Below are positions 37,212 to 46,260 of a stretch of 59,143 nucleotides of DNA, one piece after another; the stretch's first letter is position 1, and every line of letters starts with the position of its first letter. This DNA is from Turneriella parva (GTDB taxonomy: Bacteria > Spirochaetota > Leptospiria > Turneriellales > Turneriellaceae). The notes beneath the pieces are model-generated. The model did not search any database, was not told the origin of the DNA, and saw only the letters and a list, made by a program, of their open reading frames with translations. The position numbers and the translations under genes are program-made. The stretch covers positions 1-59,143 of the forward strand of contig DYPL01000008.1 in NCBI GenBank assembly GCA_020719945.1. The letters are read 5' to 3'.

Positions 37212-39758
37212 TTAAGCCCAGCGGATAAAGCTTGGTTCCAACGGTCTCAGCATGGCGGAGTTTTTGGGAGTAATGCGTACTGTATAATTGTATCCACCAG
37301 CCTTTTTGACATCCGCCGTAGCAGTATACACAAATACTCCGTTTTCTTCGCGATCAAATTCCATGGGCACAAGATGCTCTGTCTCAAATTCACCCAGCAG
37401 TCCATCGCGGGAAAAGACAAGGCAGACAGAGACATCTTCCTGGGTAAGTTCGCTGAGAGAAGCGCGGGCCGTAACATTCAGAAAATGGGCTTTTTCCTGC
37501 GTGTGAGAAAATTCAAGAACCTTGACGCCCTTCCACTTCTGTTCAACCTTTCTTCTCCACGTTACAAATTCGTGAAGGCCCTTGAAACGATCCTTGACGA
37601 GCAATAAATACGTTTCGCCAGCGTTGAAATAAAATTTTTCCGTGTACTCTTTTACCATGCGGTCTGTATGGTAAACTGGGACCAGGTTATGCATGGCCTT
37701 TTTGATCATGGCTGTCCAGTGGCGGGGAATTCCATCGGCTCCTCTGTTATAGAATGTGGGCAGTACGTCGTCTTCCAGAATACTGTACAACGCCAGACTC
37801 TCCACGTAGTCCTGATAATCGAGATCCGCATATTCCTCACCACCCCCAATGGACCAGCCAAGCCCCGGCACAAATGCCTCGGCCCACCAGCCATCCAGAA
37901 CAGAAAGATTTAGACCACCGTTTGGGGAAACTTTCATTCCACTCGTTCCTGAAGCCTCATGTGGACGACGTGGATTGTTGAGCCACACATCGACCCCCTG
38001 GACGAGATAGCGCGCCATGCGAATATCGTAGTTTTCCAGAAAAACTATTTTATTTTTGATTTCCTCATCTCTGGCAAAGTGAACAATTTCTTTGATGAGT
38101 TTTTTTCCTTCCATGTCGCGCGGATGAGCCTTACCTGCAAAGACAAACTGAATAGGTCGCGTTTTATTGGTAAGGAGTTTTTTGAGGCGATCTCTGTCAC
38201 GGAATAAAAGCTGCGCCCTCTTATAGGTAGCAAAGCGGCGGGAAAATCCAATCGTGAGAGCTTCTGTATCGAGCACATTATCTGCCTCGCGAATTTTTTG
38301 AGGAGATGCGCTCATCTTTTTCATGTGCGAACGAACGGTTCCACGAACATATCCAACCAGCCTTTCCCGCAAACGTTCTCTGGCTTTCCAGAGTTCTGTA
38401 TCGGGAACGCGCTCAATCTTTTCCCAGTAATCCAGCTGGTCACCTTTTTGCATCCAGTCTGGTCCCAGATAGCGGCGATACAGACGTTCCATTTCGTCAG
38501 AAATCCAGGACGGAAGGTGTATTCCGTTGGTCACAAAATCAATGGGAACTTCGCGGGGTTCGAGTACTTCCCATACCTCATGCCACATTTCCCGGGCTAC
38601 TTTGCCATGGAGACGGGAAACTCCGTTAGAAAAAACGGCCATGCGCAGAGAAAATACAGTCATACCAAAATATTCGCTCGCCTCGTGCTGGTGAATACGA
38701 CCAAGATCCAGAAACTGATCGAGTGGAACTTTAAATGCCTGAATATATGGTTCAAGATAGCGGGATACCAGAGAATCCGGAAAAACCTCGTTTCCAGCCG
38801 AAACAGGGGTATGCGTAGTAAATACGGTGCTCGCCTTAACCAGTTCGCGTGCTTCTTCGTACAGAAGGTCGTCTTCCATGATAAAGCTGCGGATGCGTTC
38901 GAGAGCAGAAAAAGCGGAGTGTCCCTCGTTCATGTGGACAACGGTGGGAAACAGACCCATCTTCTTGAGTGCCCGGATTCCACCAACACCCAAAAGGAGT
39001 TCCTGCTGGATTCGGTGCTCTGTATCGCCACCATATAAGATATCGGTGATTTCTCTGTCTACCTGTGAGTTTTCTGGAATATCGCTGTCGAGCAGGAAAA
39101 TGCGAACCCGGCCTACATCGACCTGCATGATTCGTGCGTAGACTTTTCTTCCCGGAAAATCTACGTCTACCTTGATTTCTTCGCCTTTTACATCTTTAAC
39201 AGAATGTAGGGCAAGAGAATACTGATCGAGTGCCGGATAATCTTCCTGCTGCCATCCGTCCTCATTGAGATACTGCTGAAAATAGCCTTTATGATAATAG
39301 AGACCAACTCCCACGAGTGGCAGACCAGTATCACTGGCAGATTTCATGTGATCGCCGGCCAGAATACCCAGACCACCAGAATAATTGGGGAGAGATTCAT
39401 GAATTCCAAATTCAGCACTGAAATAGGCAATGAGATGTTCATTTGCTTCGGGAAATTTTTTCTGAAACCAAGCCTTTCTGGTGAGATAATCCTGCATGTC
39501 AATATAGACAGCCTGCATTTTCATGAGAAACGCATCGTCGTTTGCCAGCTCTTCGAGTTTTTCTGGCTCCAGTTCTGCAAGCAAGCGAATTGGATTGCTG
39601 GAGACGCGGTTCCATACATCAATATCAATGCTCTGAAAAAGTTCTATAGCTTCGGAATTCCATACCCACCAGAAATTTTTGGATATATCTACAAGCGGTT
39701 TGAGTTTGTCGGGAATAGATGGGCGTACCTGAAAGGACTTGCGGTTTCTTTGCTGCAT
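37212..39758 (-). CDS. glgP: Alpha-glucan (glycogen) phosphorylase
   Basis: GT35-family enzyme that releases glucose-1-phosphate from glycogen or maltodextrin. It is 848 residues, of the compact bacterial/archaeal type (about 700–850 residues) with an N-terminal DUF3417-like segment (KPLVDISKNFWWVWN). The pyridoxal-phosphate lysine is K609 in EASGTSGMKVSPNGG, and AYFSAEFGIHESLPNYSGGLG and FTTHTPVSAGNEVF are conserved active-site stretches. No other glycogen gene lies nearby. Confidence 0.93.
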   Translation of the reverse strand: MQQRNRKSFQVRPSIPDKLKPLVDISKNFWWVWNSEAIELFQSIDIDVWNRVSSNPIRLLAELEPEKLEELANDDAFLMKMQAVYIDMQDYLTRKAWFQKKFPEANEHLIAYFSAEFGIHESLPNYSGGLGILAGDHMKSASDTGLPLVGVGLYYHKGYFQQYLNEDGWQQEDYPALDQYSLALHSVKDVKGEEIKVDVDFPGRKVYARIMQVDVGRVRIFLLDSDIPENSQVDREITDILYGGDTEHRIQQELLLGVGGIRALKKMGLFPTVVHMNEGHSAFSALERIRSFIMEDDLLYEEARELVKASTVFTTHTPVSAGNEVFPDSLVSRYLEPYIQAFKVPLDQFLDLGRIHQHEASEYFGMTVFSLRMAVFSNGVSRLHGKVAREMWHEVWEVLEPREVPIDFVTNGIHLPSWISDEMERLYRRYLGPDWMQKGDQLDYWEKIERVPDTELWKARERLRERLVGYVRGTVRSHMKKMSASPQKIREADNVLDTEALTIGFSRRFATYKRAQLLFRDRDRLKKLLTNKTRPIQFVFAGKAHPRDMEGKKLIKEIVHFARDEEIKNKIVFLENYDIRMARYLVQGVDVWLNNPRRPHEASGTSGMKVSPNGGLNLSVLDGWWAEAFVPGLGWSIGGGEEYADLDYQDYVESLALYSILEDDVLPTFYNRGADGIPRHWTAMIKKAMHNLVPVYHTDRMVKEYTEKFYFNAGETYLLLVKDRFKGLHEFVTWRRKVEQKWKGVKVLEFSHTQEKAHFLNVTARASLSELTQEDVSVCLVFSRDGLLGEFETEHLVPMEFDREENGVFVYTATADVKKAGGYNYTVRITPKNSAMLRPLEPSFIRWA

Positions 39759-39799
39759 GTACTCAGGTACGATTTATACGATAGGGGTAAAGTAAAAAA

Positions 39800-40633
39800 T
39801 TAAACAGAAACTTCAAATTCTCTCAATGCATAGTTCAGAGTCGTCTTTTTATCGGTAGATTCCTTTCTTTTCCCAATGATAAGCGCAGCCGGAACCTGAA
39901 ATTCACCTGCAGGAAACTTTTTGGGAATACTTCCAGGTATGACGACGCTGTTTGAGGGCACATAGCCAAAATAGACCTGTGTCTGGCTGCCACTCACATC
40001 GATAATTTTGGTACTGGAAGTGAGAATCACCCCGCTTCCCAGAACTGCCCCCGTCCCAACGCGAACGCCTTCCACGACGACAACTCTGGAACCTAAAAAT
40101 GCATGATCTTCAATTATAACTGGTTCTGCTTGCGGTGGTTCTAAAACTCCGCCAATGCCGACCCCTCCAGACAGGTGGACACTTTTTCCCACCTGGCCGC
40201 AGCTACCAACAGTAGCCCAGGTATCGACCATTGTGCCCGTAGATACATAGGCACCAATATTGACATACGATGGCATCATAATGGCGCCCGGCTCTAAAAA
40301 AGAACCGTACCGGGCGACGCCGGGTGGTACCACGCGAACTCCATTCAAGCGGTGGTTTGTTTTAACGGGGATTTTGTCCCAAAACGCCAGATCACCCGCC
40401 TGCATCTCTTTCATTTCCATAACGCCAAAATAGAGGAGAATTGCCTTTTTGATCCAGACATTCACCTTCCAGGGAGATTCCGGGGTTCCTCCCGGTTCAG
40501 CAACGCGAACCTTCCCAGTATCGAGCAGCTCCATGGTTTGAAGAACAGCTTCCCTGACGGCGCTTTCTTTGAGAATTTCCGGCTTTTCCGGTTTAATTTC
40601 GTATGCTTCTTCTATGATTTTTTCAAGACTCAT
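39800..40633 (-). CDS. dapD: Tetrahydrodipicolinate N-succinyltransferase
   Basis: It catalyses the succinylation step of lysine and diaminopimelate synthesis. The 277-residue protein has the helical N-terminal domain and a left-handed beta-helix of hexapeptide repeats (FLEPGAIMMPSYVNIGAYV … VDTWATVGSCGQVGKSVHLSGG). Its start overlaps the nuoI stop by one base. It is the only dap gene in the window. Confidence 0.95.
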   Translation of the reverse strand: MSLEKIIEEAYEIKPEKPEILKESAVREAVLQTMELLDTGKVRVAEPGGTPESPWKVNVWIKKAILLYFGVMEMKEMQAGDLAFWDKIPVKTNHRLNGVRVVPPGVARYGSFLEPGAIMMPSYVNIGAYVSTGTMVDTWATVGSCGQVGKSVHLSGGVGIGGVLEPPQAEPVIIEDHAFLGSRVVVVEGVRVGTGAVLGSGVILTSSTKIIDVSGSQTQVYFGYVPSNSVVIPGSIPKKFPAGEFQVPAALIIGKRKESTDKKTTLNYALREFEVSV

Positions 40634-41151
40634 CAGATTCTCTCTCCAATCAAAGGCCCACCTTTTTTTTCCAGCATGTCTTCTTTGTTGCGGATAAATT
40701 TATCTCGATGATCCGCAGGCATGGGAATTCCGCCATCCAGATAAATGGCGCCTTTAGGACAAGCTTCTTCGCAGAGACCGCAAAAAATGCAGCGGAGCAA
40801 ATCTACCTGAAACACTTTGGCATATTTATCTTCCGGGTGCAGATGCGCTTTTTCCGGTGGGACCTCTGCCGCTTCTATCAGGATGGCATCTGCCGGACAT
40901 GACCACTGGCAGCAAAAACATGCCGTACAACGCTCGCGGTCTTCCTCGTCCCTTTTTAGCGTATGAAGGCCACGGTACCTGTTAGAAATTGGTCGAGTTT
41001 CCTCCGGATACCGAATAGTTACCGCTTTGCCTAAAATGCCGGTTTTAAAAAAGGCTCCCAGCGTAACGAGCATTCCGGCTCCTATGGAATAGAAGTAATT
41101 TTTTTCCAGAAACTTCCATTTATATTTTTCATGTACTTTAACGATTGCCAT
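40633..41151 (-). CDS. nuoI: NADH-quinone oxidoreductase subunit I
   Basis: Ferredoxin-like complex I subunit carrying two 4Fe-4S clusters: C75-x2-C78-x2-C81-x3-C85 and C121-x2-C124-x2-C127-x3-C131. I place the start at the ATG at 41151 because AAGGAG stands 6 bases upstream. The longer form from 41193 adds 14 residues without a site. This gives 172 residues. It lies 73 bases after nuoG. The other complex I genes are not in the window. Confidence 0.92.
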   Translation of the reverse strand: MAIVKVHEKYKWKFLEKNYFYSIGAGMLVTLGAFFKTGILGKAVTIRYPEETRPISNRYRGLHTLKRDEEDRERCTACFCCQWSCPADAILIEAAEVPPEKAHLHPEDKYAKVFQVDLLRCIFCGLCEEACPKGAIYLDGGIPMPADHRDKFIRNKEDMLEKKGGPLIGERI

Positions 41152-41203
41152 TTTCTTCTCCTTGCGAACTGTTGTTAGCGCTGCTTCCTGCAATGCTCCT
41201 TAA

Positions 41204-41220
41204 CTGTTGTTTTTCAACAG
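41204..41220 (-). promoter_or_regulatory. Small hairpin between nuoG and nuoI
   Basis: A perfect 6-bp stem CTGTTG/CAACAG with a five-base loop lies in the 73-base gap between the nuoG stop and the nuoI start. On the minus strand the loop is AAAAA and no T-run follows, so it is more likely an mRNA processing or spacing element than a terminator. Confidence 0.3.
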
Positions 41221-41224
41221 CCTG

Positions 41225-42790
41225 TTAATTTCGGGCTAATTCCGCCTTACCCGTCAGGGAAGCGAGAACCTCGGAAGCCGTTTTCAATCCTTTTACTGGT
41301 TTCAGAACAGGAATCGATTTTCTCGTTTGGCCATCGTGGCGCGTATACGTGGCTTCCATTTCTGGAAACGCCATTACCGGCAAAGACGCGAGAGCCTTCT
41401 TCGTGGCAGCAGATTCGTGTGTAGAGACCAGAATTGTTTTTTTCCAGAGATCTTTTTGTTCAAACAGTTTAAACAGTTCTGAACTTTCTATTTCTCTGGT
41501 TGCGTCAAAAGCATAGGGAGCAGAAAACTCATTGAGCACGATGATAAGATCTACATGGCTGAGATAATCCTCCCACCCATTGCGCTCGCCAATAGAGACA
41601 GCTTTGCTGTCTAAGAGTTTTTTGCTGTTGGGCCTACGATCCACCATCATGAGGAAATCGGCCTTTTCAGCAAATCGATTCTCCCACATGGGTGTCTCTG
41701 TTCTAAATTCCCAGGCGACATCTTTAGAAGAATTTCTCCATTCACTTACTTGCAACTGAATCGCGTCTACTTCTTCGTTGGATAAAGTGCTGCCTCCCAC
41801 TATGGCTACTTTGGAAGCATTGTGGAGATTTTCTGCAACCTGCGGAAGAATATCAGCAGATTTGCCCGGGTGGCCTTTCAGTAAATACGCATGCAATCTG
41901 TTGCGCGAAAACTCGTGAACAGAAAAACGACCGGTGTCGCAAATGAAGTAATTGGTTTCTTCCGGATTTTTAGGCGGCATGTAACGATAGAGCTCATTAT
42001 TTTTTACATTCGTGGTAACATGGCAAAGCTCCGAACAACCGTGGCAAATGGACTGTTTTGCATCGTACCACCACACGCGGGACTGGAACAATGTATTTTC
42101 GTTTAGAAATGCTCCCACAGGGCAAATATCTGCGAGAGCTCCCTGGTAATTGGTGTCGAGCAGAGGTCCAGACGAGGCATCGATAGGCGTGTAACCAATC
42201 ACGGTTTCGCTGCCGCGCTCCTGCAGTTCCAGATCGTCGCGACCGACAATATCGCGTTCAAAGCGAACGCAGCGATAACACAGAATACAGCGGTTATGAA
42301 CGATTCGCAGATTTGTTCCAATTTTCTCTACCGGATGATTGCGCTTATGTTCACGGAAACGGCTGCCCGAATCGCCAACGGAAAATGAATAATCTTGGAG
42401 AGCACATTCACCCGCCTTATCGCAAACCGGACAGTCAAGGGGATGGTTGATGAGCTGAAACTCCATGACTCCCGCACGTGCAGCCTTTGCCTTCTCACTG
42501 TTTACGTTTACGTACATTCCTTCCGTAACAGGAGTGTTACAGGCAGCCTGCATTTTGGGATTAAGAATTACAACAGGATTACCAGACTGGTCTTTCAGTG
42601 TCTTCTTTGTTACAGGATCCACCTTGGCCGAACCGGTCTCTACCATGCACAAACGGCACATTCCAACGACTTCCAGCTTGGGGTGATAACAGAAGTGAGG
42701 TACACTCACTCCTACGTCTTTTAAGGCATCTATGAGATTCTTCTTCTCGTTTACGAGAACCTCTTTTCCATCGACTGTAATTTTAACCAT
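41225..42790 (-). CDS. nuoG: NADH-quinone oxidoreductase subunit G, short form
   Basis: Complex I electron-transfer subunit of about 521 residues. The cluster motifs appear in order: 2Fe-2S (HFCYHPKLEVVGMCRLC … ACNTPV), the His/Cys 4Fe-4S region (DCPVCDKAGECALQDY), a second 4Fe-4S (RCILCYRCVRFERD) and the Fe4S4 motif CHGCSELCHV before the molybdopterin-like domain. That last domain is cut to about 250 residues (E. coli NuoG is about 900 in total). The start is taken at the ATG at 42790 (MVKITVDGKE); the ATG at 42799 adds three residues. No clear ribosome-binding site is seen for either. Confidence 0.9.
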   Translation of the reverse strand: MVKITVDGKEVLVNEKKNLIDALKDVGVSVPHFCYHPKLEVVGMCRLCMVETGSAKVDPVTKKTLKDQSGNPVVILNPKMQAACNTPVTEGMYVNVNSEKAKAARAGVMEFQLINHPLDCPVCDKAGECALQDYSFSVGDSGSRFREHKRNHPVEKIGTNLRIVHNRCILCYRCVRFERDIVGRDDLELQERGSETVIGYTPIDASSGPLLDTNYQGALADICPVGAFLNENTLFQSRVWWYDAKQSICHGCSELCHVTTNVKNNELYRYMPPKNPEETNYFICDTGRFSVHEFSRNRLHAYLLKGHPGKSADILPQVAENLHNASKVAIVGGSTLSNEEVDAIQLQVSEWRNSSKDVAWEFRTETPMWENRFAEKADFLMMVDRRPNSKKLLDSKAVSIGERNGWEDYLSHVDLIIVLNEFSAPYAFDATREIESSELFKLFEQKDLWKKTILVSTHESAATKKALASLPVMAFPEMEATYTRHDGQTRKSIPVLKPVKGLKTASEVLASLTGKAELARN

Positions 42791-42849
42791 ACAGTCCATG
42801 TCAGAGTATAGATTTATTTTGTAAAGATATTCTATGAAGTTGCATTATG

Positions 42850-43296
42850 TCAGGACAAAATATTGACGAGAAGACCGCGAATTTCGCCCATCCAGCGCAA
42901 CGATAAAGCTATATCTGGCCTTCTTCGCAATAGAGTACGGTACATTTCTGCCAGTTTCTGATCTATTTCATGAACCACTCTCACTTCGCTCTGGTTTTTT
43001 CCGGAATAGGTTTTTGTGACAAAAGATCGAGAAAGTAAATGCTCTGTCAAGGCACGCAAATGTTTGCGATACTCTTCAAAGGCAGAAAGATCCGGTGAAC
43101 CTGCAAATCTTCTCTCCGATTCTTCAAAGTTTCTTTTTAACAGATCGAGTTCTTTTTCACTCTTTCTGGTTGAATCTTCTATTGCAAAGAGTTCAGAAAA
43201 ACTAACGCCGGACGTTGTTGGGGTAGATGAGGATGCTCTTCCAGAAGCAATAGATTTTCTGGGTGTAGAATCCAGTCTGGTTTGAAATCTGATCAC
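42850..43296 (-). CDS. YaaR/DUF327 family protein
   Basis: The C-terminal half matches the DUF327 (YaaR) family: EVRVVHEIDQKLAEMYRTLL … SLRWMGEIRGLLVNIL, where the family has the ending GEIRGLLVDLY. Starting at the GTG at 43296 it is 148 residues, the family norm, and does not overlap the bactofilin gene. A TTG at 43368 would add 24 residues inside that gene. The family occurs in Firmicutes, Thermotogae and spirochaetes; its molecular role is unknown. It is the third gene of a likely M23–bactofilin–YaaR operon, so a role in cell shape or the envelope is inferred. Confidence 0.78.
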   Translation of the reverse strand: MIRFQTRLDSTPRKSIASGRASSSTPTTSGVSFSELFAIEDSTRKSEKELDLLKRNFEESERRFAGSPDLSAFEEYRKHLRALTEHLLSRSFVTKTYSGKNQSEVRVVHEIDQKLAEMYRTLLRRRPDIALSLRWMGEIRGLLVNILS

Positions 43297-43324
43297 TCCC
43301 TGTGTATCGGATGATTTGAAAAAA

Positions 43325-43669
43325 CTATTGCAAATATTTTTGAATTTTAGCGCGTCCCTGGAATTCAACGCCCTCTTCTACGACAAGGTTAGATGCGACA
43401 ATATCTCCGAGTACCGTGCTTCCGGGCAAAAGCTGCACGCTGTTAGATGCAAAAATGTTTCCCTCTACCCGGCCCGATACAATGACATCATTGGCATGGA
43501 TGTTGGTTTTTACGACTCCAGTTTCTCCCACGACGACGCGCCCCCGGCACTGTATCACTCCGGAGAAAGCTCCATCGATGCGAATAGATCCACTAATGTG
43601 AAATTCACCGGAAAACGAGGCATCTTCCCCAATGATTGTTCTTATTGTATCGGTTACTGTTTCTGGCAT
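43325..43669 (-). CDS. Bactofilin
   Basis: This 114-residue cytoskeletal protein has the bactofilin beta-helix: repeated glycine-bearing turns as in IRIDGAFSGVIQCRGRVVVGETGVVKTNI and GRVEGNIFASNSVQLLPGSTV, flanked by short tails. Bactofilins polymerise without nucleotides and organise peptidoglycan enzymes; in Helicobacter and Leptospira they affect helical shape. It starts 7 bases after the M23-like gene, the partner it probably works with. Confidence 0.93.
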   Translation of the reverse strand: MPETVTDTIRTIIGEDASFSGEFHISGSIRIDGAFSGVIQCRGRVVVGETGVVKTNIHANDVIVSGRVEGNIFASNSVQLLPGSTVLGDIVASNLVVEEGVEFQGRAKIQKYLQ

Positions 43670-43676
43670 ACTGACC

Positions 43677-44726
43677 TTAAAGCACGAAACTGAGATACGG
43701 TTCCGGATTCACTGCGTCAATGCCGATATGGATTTCGTAGTGGAGCAGCGTTTCTTCCTGGGATGCGCCCATAAAACCAAGTGTTTCTCCCTTTACTACT
43801 TTTTCATTGGGGGAAACCGTGACTCGATCTAAGCCGCTGTATACGGTCTCATAGCCATAATTGTGGCGTACCTTTACGAGCCATTCTGTCTCGTTTTTGC
43901 GAAAAATACCAACGACCACGCCAGGAGCCGTAGAATTTACTTCTGCCCCGGGAAAGGTGGATATATCGACACCGCTATTATAAATAACGCGATAGTCAAC
44001 CGCAGAACGGACAGTCCCGTACGGGTTTATAATGGAACCTGTGACCGGCCAGAGTGTAGGCGTGTTGCGGATCATTTTTTCTCTTTTTTTAAGGAAAGCA
44101 TCGAGTCCGCGAATTGGTTTTTCGGAGAGTTTAATATCATTGAGAATTCTGTTGAGAAGATAAATCTCTACAGGTATATCGTGGGCTTCCTGCTTTGGGG
44201 GCAGTTCCAGCATGCGTGCAATTTCACTGCTCAGCTCTTCTCCACCCTGACCGAACAAAGCCTGCGCGGCGGCTTCCCCTTCTGTAAGAGCATACAGGCC
44301 TTCTACTCCCTGTCTAAGCTGGCTGAAAGAGTCTCCCATTTCCTGAATTTCTCTGCGTATCCTCGCAAACTGAACCCGGGCATCTTTCTGCGAAATTTTC
44401 ATTTTATCGACCTTCACAACGGTAGTGTTATGGTTGATAATGAAAGAGGAGGAAACCATGATGACAAAAAGAACAGAGCCCACTATTATTCCAAGTTTTA
44501 AGTTGCTTATATGAAAATTTTTAACACTGCGTTCATCGTGGGGAATGAACATGATGGTAAGGCGCTCTTCGTTTTTTTTCCGAAGATACAGGCTGATTTT
44601 TTTCTGTGTTTCCTTAATAAAGGACGAGACAGCAGCACCTGGGTTTGTCTTCTTTTTTTTAAGGGGAATTTTCTCATCCACTATTTCATGGATGAGTATT
44701 TCTTTGGGTTGTGCCTTTTTTTTCAT
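43677..44726 (-). CDS. M23 (LytM)-like protein with degenerate active site
   Basis: The ATG at 44726, with GGGAAAG upstream, gives 349 residues; an ORF start at 44759 adds 11. There is a basic cytoplasmic part (1–75), one membrane segment (about 77–98), a coiled coil (about 105–150) and a LytM domain (225–349). Compared with LytM, the HxxxD motif is N250-S-G-V-D254, the catalytic His of the TVYxHL strand is Gly298, and HxH is L327-L-H329. Zinc binding and catalysis are therefore probably lost, as in the EnvC/NlpD type of regulatory LytM protein. It is the first gene of the bactofilin cluster. Confidence 0.85.
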   Translation of the reverse strand: MKKKAQPKEILIHEIVDEKIPLKKKKTNPGAAVSSFIKETQKKISLYLRKKNEERLTIMFIPHDERSVKNFHISNLKLGIIVGSVLFVIMVSSSFIINHNTTVVKVDKMKISQKDARVQFARIRREIQEMGDSFSQLRQGVEGLYALTEGEAAAQALFGQGGEELSSEIARMLELPPKQEAHDIPVEIYLLNRILNDIKLSEKPIRGLDAFLKKREKMIRNTPTLWPVTGSIINPYGTVRSAVDYRVIYNSGVDISTFPGAEVNSTAPGVVVGIFRKNETEWLVKVRHNYGYETVYSGLDRVTVSPNEKVVKGETLGFMGASQEETLLHYEIHIGIDAVNPEPYLSFVL

Positions 44727-44867
44727 ACTTTCCCGCGAACATTGCGCGTTCGCATCCACTCCCTGTCAATACAAATCTTATTGGAATCTATGCAACCCGG
44801 AGACAGGTATGTCTTTGGGTTTTACAAATACAATTTGACACAGTCCGCTCTGTGCACAGCGTGATGA

Positions 44868-45557
44868 GTGCTTTTCGATTTTCATACGCACGGCAAACGA
44901 AATCAGGGTGCCCTTACATCGCTGTTCCCCGAAGAATGGGCCGTTAACGCCAATGGCAAAGGCCTGGTCAGCATCGGGTTTCATCCGTGGTATGTAACTG
45001 AAAAAACGGAAAGCGATCCCTTTTGGAATACGCTGAAACAGCTCGCAGTAGATGGACAAATCGATGCCATAGGTGAAACAGGATTGGACCGCCTGCGCTA
45101 CAGCTCGCCGATAGAAATACAGACCAGGCTATTTGGGCAGCACAAAGAACTGGCGGAAGAGACAAATTTGCCACTGATCATACACTGCGTTAGATCCTTC
45201 AGCGACATATTAGCTCTCCGAAAAAAATACCCCAAAAATACATGGATCATGCACGGCTTCATTGGGAACGAATACGAAATCAAACAGGCAATTGAAAAAG
45301 ATATAAAACTATCTCCTGGCATTGCACTTCTTCTCATGAATGGAAACCAGAACCACAAACTCTTTGGGAATCTTCGTATAATCCCCCCGGAGTTTTTGTA
45401 TCTCGAAACGGACGCAGTTCCCGGAATTTCGATAGGACAAATCTATTCCATAGCAGAAAAGAACATGGAAATTCCAATAGACGCATTAGCAAAACAAATT
45501 CAATCCAATCTTTTCAGAGATTTTCCACGCTCAAGGGAGAAACTGATCCATGGATAA
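44868..45557 (+). CDS. TatD-family metal-dependent hydrolase
   Basis: The 229-residue protein has the TatD/amidohydrolase metal sites: LFDFHTHG (H6, H8), AIGETGLDRL, LPLIIHC, IMHGF and ETDAVPG. It is shorter than TatD itself (about 260) and most like the short YchF/TatD-like hydrolases. The start is a GTG at 44868. The gene overlaps tcdA by 8 bases. DNase or other phosphoesterase activity is assumed from the family. Confidence 0.82.
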   Translation: MLFDFHTHGKRNQGALTSLFPEEWAVNANGKGLVSIGFHPWYVTEKTESDPFWNTLKQLAVDGQIDAIGETGLDRLRYSSPIEIQTRLFGQHKELAEETNLPLIIHCVRSFSDILALRKKYPKNTWIMHGFIGNEYEIKQAIEKDIKLSPGIALLLMNGNQNHKLFGNLRIIPPEFLYLETDAVPGISIGQIYSIAEKNMEIPIDALAKQIQSNLFRDFPRSREKLIHG

Positions 45558-46260
45558 CTGGCAGCAAAGAACCATTCTATTACTCGGCGAGGAAGCCCAC
45601 AAAAAACTGCAAAGAGCTTCCGTACTCGTGCTCGGAACAGGCGGGGTGGGTAGTTTTGCTGCGGAATTTCTATTGCGGGCCGGCGTGGGAAAACTGATTC
45701 TCATGGATGGGGACAGGGTGGAACACACCAACAGAAACAGGCAAGTACAGGCCCTTGCAGGAAACACAGGAAAATTCAAGGCAGACGAACTTTCCTGCCG
45801 CCTGCAATCCATTGCCCCCGAATCAGAAATTCTTTCCCTCCCGCATTTTTATGAAGGTGAACCATCCATCGAAAACGTGATGGGACAGTTTCAATTTGCC
45901 GTAGATGCCATTGATTCCGTGGACAGCAAGACAGCCTTTTTACAGCAAATGGTGGGTCTCGATATTCCCGTCGTTAGCTCCATGGGTGCCGCCGGAAAAG
46001 TGAAGCCAGAAATGATTCGAACAACAGATCTTTTTAAAACTGAAGGCGATCCCCTTGCCCGCAAAATGCGGAAACGATTGAGAGAGCTCGGCATCCATCG
46101 GGAAATTCTCGCAGTATACTCACCGGAACCCGTCAACGAAAATGCCTTTCTACGATCAGAAAAAGGAGTCGAAGCAATCGGTACGATCAGTTACATGCCG
46201 GCTGCCTTTGGCGCCCATGTTGCTGCAGGCATGATAACAATTATTCTGGCGGGGGATTGA
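45550..46260 (+). CDS. tcdA: tRNA threonylcarbamoyladenosine dehydratase TcdA-like (ThiF/E1 family)
   Basis: This E1-like ATP-dependent enzyme has the nucleotide loop VLGTGGVGSFAAE (residues 28–40) and the MDGDRVEHTNRNRQ substrate-adenylation motif, followed by D-A-I-D (VDAIDSVDSK). At 236 residues with the ending RKMRKRLRELGI … GTISYMPAAFGAHVA it fits TcdA (CsdL), which cyclises t6A in tRNA, better than MoeB or ThiF. It lacks zinc-binding cysteine pairs. It overlaps the TatD-like gene by 8 bases and converges on the next gene with a 20-base overlap. Confidence 0.85.
   Translation: MDNWQQRTILLLGEEAHKKLQRASVLVLGTGGVGSFAAEFLLRAGVGKLILMDGDRVEHTNRNRQVQALAGNTGKFKADELSCRLQSIAPESEILSLPHFYEGEPSIENVMGQFQFAVDAIDSVDSKTAFLQQMVGLDIPVVSSMGAAGKVKPEMIRTTDLFKTEGDPLARKMRKRLRELGIHREILAVYSPEPVNENAFLRSEKGVEAIGTISYMPAAFGAHVAAGMITIILAGD

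Noticed and set aside
44835-44840. TTGACA as a −35 box for the TatD-like gene
   Set aside because: No −10 hexamer occurs at 16–18 bases before the GTG start.
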